This document shows positions 1-5,499 of a stretch of 6,639 nucleotides of DNA, in pieces; the stretch's first letter is position 1; each line of letters begins with the position of its first letter. A program made the position numbers and the translations under genes. The notes beneath the pieces were generated by a model. That model saw only the letters and a list, made by a program, of their open reading frames with translations, ran no database searches and was not told the origin of the DNA. Origin of the DNA: Gammaproteobacteria bacterium (lineage in GTDB: Bacteria > Pseudomonadota > Gammaproteobacteria > Tenderiales > Tenderiaceae); contig JALTMR010000165.1 of NCBI GenBank assembly GCA_027001525.1, positions 1 through 6,639 on the forward strand. Reading direction: 5' to 3'.

Positions 1-79
1 ACCTTTCGCAATGCACGCAAATATGGCGGGTGTCAGGTATATTACTCATTGCTCGGTCGATAAAACAGGGGAAGAGTGA

Positions 80-424
80 ATGAGCGATTGTCTATTTTGC
101 AAGATGGTGGCGGGGGAGATTCCCGCCGATGTGGTCTATGAAGATGATGATGTGCTGGCGTTTCGGGATATCAATCCCCAGGCTCCAACTCACGTCCTGG
201 TCATCCCCAAGGAGCATATGGCGACGATTAACGACTTGAGTGCGGTTGATGCCCAGATTATGGGGCGTCTGTTCCTGGCAGCCAAAAAGGTGGCCGAGCA
301 GGAGGGAATTGCCGATGTGGGTTACCGAACGGTGATGAACTGTAATGAGGATGCCGGCCAGACGGTGTTTCACATCCACCTGCATGTGCTGGGTGGCCGC
401 CGAATGACGTGGCCGCCGGGTTGA
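80..424 (+). CDS. hinT: HIT-family purine nucleoside phosphoramidase (HinT-like)
   Basis: Complete 114-residue protein, the usual length for the HinT branch of the histidine-triad superfamily. Family members are small cytosolic dimers that hydrolyse purine nucleoside phosphoramidates and aminoacyl-adenylates. The signature HIHLHVLGG lies at residues 98-106; His98, His100 and His102 form the triad, and His100 would be the nucleophile. The nucleotide-binding segment FRDINPQAPTH is at 28-38. Cys4 and Cys7 form a CxxC that, with His46 and His98, could bind zinc as in many bacterial HIT proteins; E. coli HinT lacks these cysteines. The ATG follows a purine-rich ribosome-binding site (AGGGGAAGAG, about 67-76), which supports this start. 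The gene is the only plus-strand gene in the window and converges on the minus-strand genes at a shared terminator about 20 bases after its stop. All three plus-strand frames are open upstream, so an upstream operon partner cannot be excluded. The physiological substrate is unknown. Confidence 0.96.
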   Translation: MSDCLFCKMVAGEIPADVVYEDDDVLAFRDINPQAPTHVLVIPKEHMATINDLSAVDAQIMGRLFLAAKKVAEQEGIADVGYRTVMNCNEDAGQTVFHIHLHVLGGRRMTWPPG

Positions 425-442
425 GTGCGTTGTGGAGCAGAC

Positions 443-475
443 AATAAAAAAGGCGGTGATTCCGCCTTTTTTATT
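443..475. terminator. Bidirectional rho-independent terminator
   Basis: A perfect 14-bp inverted repeat, AATAAAAAAGGCGG (443-456) and CCGCCTTTTTTATT (462-475), surrounds a 5-base loop. The GC-rich core GGCGG/CCGCC is flanked by A6 on the left and T6 on the right, so either strand's transcript gives a hairpin followed by a U tract. It lies between two convergent genes: 19 bases beyond the hinT stop and about 28 bases beyond the stop of the small minus-strand membrane-protein gene. It probably ends both transcripts. Confidence 0.88.
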
Positions 476-503
476 TGGATGGAGAAAAGAAGTTCCGGTA
501 TGA

Positions 504-617
504 CTACTTCTTCTTCTCTTCCTCTTTGTATATCTGGATCACCAGTACGGTCAGCAGCGCCAGGACGATGATGGCGACAACGATAACGGAGTTGGTGATC
601 AGTTCTTCGGTAATCAT
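504..617 (-). CDS. Small single-pass membrane protein, 37 residues
   Basis: The minus strand reads ATG to TAG here and encodes 37 residues. The start follows a strong ribosome-binding site, GGGGAGG (626-632), 8 bases before the ATG. The product has a short N-terminus with two acidic residues (MITEELITNS), an unbroken hydrophobic stretch of about 20 residues (about 11-30, rich in Val, Ile, Leu and Ala) and a charged tail KEEEKKK. The lysine-rich tail suggests the C-terminus faces the cytoplasm. I do not recognise the family. The gene lies 79 bases beyond the DUF3187 stop on the same strand and ends just before the two-way terminator, so it is either the last gene of that unit or has its own promoter (candidate at 656-685). 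The good Shine-Dalgarno, clean transmembrane pattern and fitting terminator argue for a real gene. Function is unknown; a role as a small subunit or regulator of a membrane complex would be speculation. Confidence 0.72.
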   Translation of the reverse strand: MITEELITNSVIVVAIIVLALLTVLVIQIYKEEEKKK

Positions 618-655
618 GGAAATATCCTCCCCAGGTAATTGGTCATGATCGGCCA

Positions 656-685
656 AGTATCCTAGTAATGTGGTCAGATAGTCAA
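656..685 (-). promoter_or_regulatory. Candidate sigma-70-type promoter for the small membrane protein
   Basis: On the minus strand, TTGACT (680-685, 5 of 6 matches to the -35 consensus) is followed after 18 bases by GATACT (656-661, 4 of 6 matches to the -10). It would start transcripts near position 648-650, about 30 bases before the 37-residue gene. An 18-base imperfect palindrome with TTGG/CCAA ends (639-656) sits at the expected start point and could be an operator. The -35 overlaps a short hairpin (GGGC-TGT-GCCC) just past the DUF3187 stop, which lacks a U tract and is at best a weak terminator. Short motifs like these occur by chance. Confidence 0.3.
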
Positions 686-696
686 GGGCACAGCCC

Positions 697-1725
697 CTAA
701 TATCGGCTGGAGAGCGTGACGTTGATGATGAAGTCGGGAATGGTGCTGGTCATCAGGTTTTCGCCGATGGCGAGATCAAGCATGGTGTTGTCAGACAGGT
801 AGAGCGTGCCGCCCACCGTGAGCAGCGTCGAGGGTGCATTCATCGGCGTGACAAAGTTTTTGTACATCGCCGTGTGGGACTGTAACTGGGCCTTGAGGTC
901 GATCATTTCGCTGTATTTCCAGTTGACGCCAAAGCCCCCGAACAGGGCAACGTCACGGCGTAGCGTGGAGCGCAGGTTCTGGTTGTTCATACTCTGGCCG
1001 ATCATCAGTACGCCGAGCTGCCCAAAGCTGGTGAGATCCCATTTGGCCAGCAGCTTGTTGTCGGTGGCGGAGAGAAAGAAAGAGAAGTCGGCATCCCCGC
1101 TGCCGCGCAGCCATTTGGCATTTCCGGTGGGAAACTCCAGGCTCGCTGTGGCCTTGATCGACCGTTCAGGCGACTGCACGATGGCCTTTGAGGCAAACAG
1201 GCGCAGGTCACCCACTCCGTTGTTGGCCTCTTCAAAGCCCATGAGCGTGCTGCCATTCCACTGGTAGCGATAGTCCAGCGTGTTGCTGGGGGCCTTGTCG
1301 CGCTGGCTGTTGCTCAGGCCGAACAGATCGTGCCAGCCCTCGATAAAGTTATCGAGTACCCCCGGGCTATGGATGATGTAAGGCAGTTCCACCCCCACCT
1401 CAAAATTGGCCGCCAGTGCCCGGCGCCAGATGAGGGCCAGGCGGTAGGTCTCACCGTCGAGCGTAATCGATTCAATATTCTGGGGGCCGCCGCTGCTGCG
1501 GGCGGAGTTATTGGCCAGGTCAAACAGCAGGGCGAACTGGTTTTCGCCCTTGGGGGCGATTACGCCGGTCTCCATGGCCGGCAGACCCAGAATGGCGATA
1601 TAGGGGTTGAGGTTACGGGCGGCGAAAGGTTTTGCATCTGTTCGCAGCTCCGCCAGCGCTGTCGCGCTGACGAACAGGCCGGCCAGTGCCAGATAAGATA
1701 GATAACGTGACATGCTCTTTACCAT
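697..1725 (-). CDS. DUF3187 family protein, predicted exported outer-membrane protein
   Basis: Complete 342-residue protein resembling the DUF3187 family, whose function is unknown. The N-terminus is a clear Sec signal peptide: basic residues, a hydrophobic core and an ALA|EL cleavage site after about residue 25. The mature protein begins with a segment containing FAARNLNPYIAILGLPAME, which I take as the family's N-terminal hallmark. The rest is rich in alternating hydrophobic and polar residues with many Asn, Thr, Ser and aromatic residues, and it ends in LSSRY. That is the pattern of an outer-membrane beta-barrel with a terminal aromatic residue. The first ATG (1723-1725) overlaps the end of the upstream DUF3943 gene by 7 bases (ATGGTAA), so translation is probably coupled. 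A second in-frame ATG four codons later (1711-1713) has a weak GAG-type site and would also leave a good signal peptide. The family call comes from remembered family features, not a search. Confidence 0.83.
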   Translation of the reverse strand: MVKSMSRYLSYLALAGLFVSATALAELRTDAKPFAARNLNPYIAILGLPAMETGVIAPKGENQFALLFDLANNSARSSGGPQNIESITLDGETYRLALIWRRALAANFEVGVELPYIIHSPGVLDNFIEGWHDLFGLSNSQRDKAPSNTLDYRYQWNGSTLMGFEEANNGVGDLRLFASKAIVQSPERSIKATASLEFPTGNAKWLRGSGDADFSFFLSATDNKLLAKWDLTSFGQLGVLMIGQSMNNQNLRSTLRRDVALFGGFGVNWKYSEMIDLKAQLQSHTAMYKNFVTPMNAPSTLLTVGGTLYLSDNTMLDLAIGENLMTSTIPDFIINVTLSSRY

Positions 1726-2600
1726 GAGAGCCGGGCCAGCAGGCCGTAGGTGCTCTGGTGTTGATTATCCCCGGCTGCCGTTTTACGGCTGTTGAAAAAG
1801 GCGGGGGAGAGGATGGGTTGAAGCTCCAGCCGGGCACCGTACTGACGTCCAAAGCTCTCCATTACCTTCCTGTTGATGACGCCAATGGGGTCGGTGAGAA
1901 AGAGACCCAGGCTGTCCCAGGCTGTCTGCTCACCGGTTGCGGCGATGTGGTTGAGGATTTTCTGCCGGCCTATCATGAAGTACTCTCCCACCACGGCACC
2001 GCCCACCGGGGTGAATATCAGGTCCTGCACCGAGGGTGATTCAAATACCGCCTCAATGCCATATTCATAGAGCGTGGACATGCCGGCGGCGTACCAGAAG
2101 GAGCCGTTGCGGCTGAAGCCGCGGTTACGTGCCCTGACATAGTAGGTGCCGCCAAAGTAGGGGTGCATGACGTAGTTAATGCCCCACTTGTCCGTATCAC
2201 GGCGCAGGTCACTGACGTTGTTGTCCCACTTCTTGAACGGGTTGCCACCCTTGGCCTCTTCATCCCACTGGGAGACGCTTTCGGGCAAAAAGTAGATCAC
2301 GCCGACAATGGCCACCTGATAGAGCAAAAACAGCTCCGTATCCTGTCCCAGGCCTGCCCAGTCGGCTTTGTCCGGAATAGCGAGATTCAGTTCGGTGGGT
2401 GGCGCGGAGGAGGTGTGTTGGGGGCGGGAGTCTGTCCATGCATCGGCCTCGGCCAGCCTTAGTGTGTTGAGTGAAAAATCCAGTGACCGGCTCTGCTGTA
2501 CCAGGGGCGGCGTTGAGTTTGAGGCGTCAGCGGGGCGTTCAAAACAGAACCCCGTCAAGGGGAGGCCGGTCAGCAGTCCTGCTAAGGCGATGGTTTTCAT
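1719..2600 (-). CDS. DUF3943 family protein, predicted exported outer-membrane protein
   Basis: The open frame reaches 2651, starting with TTG then ATG, but I prefer the ATG at 2598-2600. From there the 293-residue product begins directly with a signal peptide (MKTIALAGLLTGLPLTGF), with probable cleavage near ADA|S about 26 residues in. The longer version would put 17 extra residues before it. Neither start has a strong Shine-Dalgarno. The C-terminal half carries the DUF3943 pattern: HPYFGGTYYVRARNRGFS (about 146-163 from the chosen start), then a Tyr-Glu-Tyr stretch, then ESPSVQDLIFTPVGGAVVGE. There is a hydrophobic segment at about 90-105 (FLLYQVAIVGVIYF). The chain ends in LLARLSW; a terminal Trp after alternating residues fits an outer-membrane barrel strand. 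The cysteine near the signal peptide (GFC) does not form a lipobox, so a lipoprotein is unlikely. It is the first gene of a pair with the overlapping DUF3187 gene. The molecular function of the family is not established. Confidence 0.86.
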   Translation of the reverse strand: MKTIALAGLLTGLPLTGFCFERPADASNSTPPLVQQSRSLDFSLNTLRLAEADAWTDSRPQHTSSAPPTELNLAIPDKADWAGLGQDTELFLLYQVAIVGVIYFLPESVSQWDEEAKGGNPFKKWDNNVSDLRRDTDKWGINYVMHPYFGGTYYVRARNRGFSRNGSFWYAAGMSTLYEYGIEAVFESPSVQDLIFTPVGGAVVGEYFMIGRQKILNHIAATGEQTAWDSLGLFLTDPIGVINRKVMESFGRQYGARLELQPILSPAFFNSRKTAAGDNQHQSTYGLLARLSW

Positions 2601-2686
2601 GAAAGTCTGAGGTCTATCCAAATATTGGGAAATCGGCAACAAAGGCATCAATTTTCTTGTTCTTGTGGATACCCAAAACGGGTCAT

Positions 2687-2717
2687 AGGATAACTGATTT
2701 CAAACGCGGTTTGTCCA
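2687..2717 (-). promoter_or_regulatory. Weak candidate promoter for the DUF3943-DUF3187 unit
   Basis: On the minus strand, TGGACA (2712-2717, 5 of 6 to the -35) is followed after 19 bases by TATCCT (2687-2692, 4 of 6 to the -10). The spacing is longer than ideal. It is in the right place, about 90 bases before the preferred DUF3943 start, within the gap that follows fdsA. That gap shows no hairpin with a U tract, so read-through from the formate dehydrogenase genes is the alternative way to express this pair. Confidence 0.2.
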
Positions 2718-2793
2718 GGCATGGCCCCTGTCTCTGTAAACGACTATTTCCATCGTCTTGGGCAGGTTGGCTAAGGAGGGGAATGCCGGCGGG

Positions 2794-5499
2794 TCACGGA
2801 CATTTTTTGATGGCAACGGCAGTGACTTTGAACTCGGGCGTCATGGCGTCCAGGTCGAGCACGCCGCTGGTAAGTTGGTTGATCGCTATCTCGGGAAAAT
2901 GAAAGGTAGTGAACAGCACGCCGGTTTTTACGCTGTCGCTGAGAGAGGCCCGCAAGTGGGTTCTGCCTTGCCGCGAGCGGACTTCAACCCGGTCTCCCTC
3001 TTTGATGCCGCTGCGCCGGGCATCAGCCGGGTGGATGAGCAGCTCGTCACGCTGCACCAGTTCAACGTTGGGGGTGCGCCGTGTCATGGTGCCGCAGTTG
3101 TAGTGCTCCAGCCGGCGGCCGGTGGTGAGGATGAAGGGGAAGTCGCCAATATCGGCGGCGCCCAGCTCCGGCGTTTCGTGAAAATCGGTGAAGATAAACT
3201 TTCCCTTGCCCCGTTTGAACTGCCCGACATGGAGGATTTTGGTCTCCTGGCCATCGGCTGTGACAGGCCACTGTTTGCCGTTGTCCCCCAGATTCTCCCA
3301 GGTGATGCCGGCGAAGAAGGGCACCACCCGGGCGATCTCCTGAAGTTGGGTGGCGGCGTCGTAGCCGGCCTGTTTATAGCCCATGCGGTTCATGATATCC
3401 ACCATGATCTGGCCATCGGCGCGGGTGCCCTCCAGGGGTGGAATTACCTGGTTGACACGCTGGACGCGGCGTTCGCCGTTGGTGAATGTGCCGCTCTTCT
3501 CCAGGTGCGAGGATGCGGGCAGCACCACCTGGGCGAGGCTGGCCGTTTCGGTCATGAAAATCTCCTGCACCACCAGGAAATCGAGGTTTTTGAGGGCGGC
3601 GCGGATGCGTGAGGTGTCGGGGTCGGTCTGGAGGATGTCTTCCCCCATAATCCACAGCGCCTTGAGCGCCCCCGAGGCGGCGGCTCCGATCATCTCCGGT
3701 GTGGTCAGCCCTAGCGTCGTGGGTGTCGGGCGGCCGTAGTGGCGCTGATAGTGGGCTTGGGCGGCGGGGTCGTTGATGTCGAGGTAGCCGGCCCCCAGTT
3801 TGGGTTGCACTCCCATGTCTGCCGCCCCCTGGACATTGTTCTGACCACGCAGGGGATTGACGCCAACGCCGGGGCGGCCGATGTTGCCCGTCATCATCGC
3901 CAGGGCTGAAAGCAGCATGACCCCGCGGCTGCCCTGGTAGTGTTCGGTGAGCCCCAGACCGTGGAAAGACATGGCATTGTCCGCCTCGGCGTAACACCGG
4001 GCCGCCCTGCGCACCAGGCTGCGATCGACTCCGCTGACGCCTTCCAGGGCATCGAGATCGATGGCCAGCGCTGCCCGGCGGAATTCGTCAAAGCCCTCGG
4101 TGCGGCTAGCCACAAAGGCTTCATCCACCAGCCCTTGCTCGATGATGTAGTAGGCCAGCATGTCGAGCACGGCGAGGTTGGTGCCGGGGCGCAGCTGCAG
4201 GTGGACACGGGCGTGGCGGGCCAGTTCAGTGCGCCTGGGGTCGATGACGATCAGTGGTGTGCCCTGTATCGCCTTCTGGCGTATTTTGGCGCCGGTCACC
4301 GGGTGGGCTTCGGTGACGTTGGCTCCCACCACCAGCATGCAGTGGGTCTGCTCGATATCGGCAATGGCGTTGGTGGCCGCCCCGGTGCCGAAGCTCTGGC
4401 GCATGCCAAAGGCGGTGGGGGCGTGGCAGACCCGCGCGCAGCCGTCGATATTGTTATTGCCGATCACCACCCGCATGAACTTCTGCATCAGGTAGTTCTC
4501 TTCATTGGTACAGCGCGAGGAGGAGATGCCGGCAATGGCCTGTGCGCCGTGCGTGGCCTTGATGCGCTCAAGTTGTGCGGCAATCAACTCCAGCGCCTCG
4601 TCCCAGCTGGCGGCTTGCAGTTGGCCGTTTTTGCGGATCAGTGGCGTGGTGAGGCGGTCGGGGTGGTTATGGTAGGCGAAGGCGTAGCGCCCTTTCAGGC
4701 AGGTGTGGCCCTGATTGACCTCGGCATCGTCCACCGCTTCGATGGCGCTGATTTTCCCCCCTTTGAGCAATACATTGAGATTACAGCCAACGCCGCAGTA
4801 GGTGCAGACGGTGCGCACGCGCTGGTCCGCCATCACGGTTTTGGCCCGGTAGCGGTCGCTCAGCGCATTGGTGGGGCAGCTCTGCACACAGCGGCCGCAG
4901 GAGGTGCAGTCCGATGCCCTGAAGGGCTGATCCAGCGAGGCGATGACGCGGCTTTGATAGCCCCGGCCGTACATGGCCAGTACAAACTCGCCCTGGATTT
5001 CATCACAGGCGCGGATGCAGCGATAACAGTGGATGCATTGCGATGGATCGAAATGGATGTAGGGGTGCGACTGGTCTGTGGTGGCCACTTTTGCCTGCCG
5101 GGGGTAGCGCGACGAGGCGAGATCAAATTTCTGCACCAGGCGCTGGAACGGCGTCGGCTTTTCGCCGGGGGTGGGTGTCAACTCCGCCTCAGGGTAGTCG
5201 CTCAGCAGCAGCTCCATGATGGTGCGGCGCATTCTGTCGAGGCGGGAGCTGCGGGTGAATACATGGCTGCCCGCAGAAATATCGCTATGGCACGAGGCTA
5301 CAATCCGCCGCGGGCCGTGGTCGCTGGAGGCGATTTCGACACTGCAAAGACGGCAACTGCCAAAGGCGGCCAGTGCCGGGTCGTGGCAGAGCAGCGGGAT
5401 TTCATCGCTGCCCAGATGGCGGCTGACGTAGGCGTAAATGCTCTCTCTCGCTTCCAGGGCAAAGGGTTGGCCGTTGATAAAGGCGCTGTGGTCGCTCAT
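2794..5499 (-). CDS. fdsA: NAD-dependent formate dehydrogenase, catalytic alpha subunit (FdsA/FdhF type)
   Basis: Complete 901-residue cytoplasmic molybdo- or tungsto-enzyme subunit that oxidises formate to CO2 and passes electrons to the FMN/NAD subunit. Domains in order: plant-type [2Fe-2S] ferredoxin (about 5-75; Cys38, 49, 52, 70); a NuoG-like linker (about 85-135); two [4Fe-4S] motifs (Cys155/158/161/165 and Cys198/201/204/208); the [4Fe-4S] domain of the FdhF family (Cys232, 235, 239, 267, with Lys269 as the electron-transfer lysine); the bis-pterin domain; and a C-terminal pterin-binding domain (from about 786). The active site reads RVCHAP: Cys358 is the metal ligand (codon TGC, not selenocysteine), His359 follows it, and Arg551 in PLRGQNNVQGA is 193 residues later, the same spacing as Sec140-Arg333 in E. 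coli FdhF. Oddly, the linker lacks the His-Cys3 cluster ligands usual in this family. The start overlaps the fdsB stop (ATGA), with GAGGAG about 11 bases upstream. Databases may name it fdhF or fdhA. Confidence 0.96.
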   Translation of the reverse strand: MSDHSAFINGQPFALEARESIYAYVSRHLGSDEIPLLCHDPALAAFGSCRLCSVEIASSDHGPRRIVASCHSDISAGSHVFTRSSRLDRMRRTIMELLLSDYPEAELTPTPGEKPTPFQRLVQKFDLASSRYPRQAKVATTDQSHPYIHFDPSQCIHCYRCIRACDEIQGEFVLAMYGRGYQSRVIASLDQPFRASDCTSCGRCVQSCPTNALSDRYRAKTVMADQRVRTVCTYCGVGCNLNVLLKGGKISAIEAVDDAEVNQGHTCLKGRYAFAYHNHPDRLTTPLIRKNGQLQAASWDEALELIAAQLERIKATHGAQAIAGISSSRCTNEENYLMQKFMRVVIGNNNIDGCARVCHAPTAFGMRQSFGTGAATNAIADIEQTHCMLVVGANVTEAHPVTGAKIRQKAIQGTPLIVIDPRRTELARHARVHLQLRPGTNLAVLDMLAYYIIEQGLVDEAFVASRTEGFDEFRRAALAIDLDALEGVSGVDRSLVRRAARCYAEADNAMSFHGLGLTEHYQGSRGVMLLSALAMMTGNIGRPGVGVNPLRGQNNVQGAADMGVQPKLGAGYLDINDPAAQAHYQRHYGRPTPTTLGLTTPEMIGAAASGALKALWIMGEDILQTDPDTSRIRAALKNLDFLVVQEIFMTETASLAQVVLPASSHLEKSGTFTNGERRVQRVNQVIPPLEGTRADGQIMVDIMNRMGYKQAGYDAATQLQEIARVVPFFAGITWENLGDNGKQWPVTADGQETKILHVGQFKRGKGKFIFTDFHETPELGAADIGDFPFILTTGRRLEHYNCGTMTRRTPNVELVQRDELLIHPADARRSGIKEGDRVEVRSRQGRTHLRASLSDSVKTGVLFTTFHFPEIAINQLTSGVLDLDAMTPEFKVTAVAIKKCP

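Noticed and set aside
1..83. Tail of an upstream plus-strand gene reaching hinT
   Set aside because: All three plus frames are open here, with stops at 61-63, 77-79 and 81-83 (one overlapping the hinT start as ATGA). None of the short tails is recognisable and the GC content is lower than in the genes, so no choice can be supported.
2601..2651. N-terminal extension of the DUF3943 protein from TTG or ATG at 2646-2651
   Set aside because: It would place 17 residues before an otherwise standard signal peptide and has no good ribosome-binding site. The ATG at 2598-2600 is more plausible, though not proven.
2712..2735. Possible hairpin CAGGGGCCATGCCTG (minus strand) as an fdsA terminator
   Set aside because: Only a 4-bp stem forms cleanly and no U tract follows.
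2758..3612. A 284-codon open frame on the plus strand opposite the 3' end of fdsA
   Set aside because: Antisense shadow of conserved FdsA C-terminal domains; no family features and no convincing ribosome-binding site.
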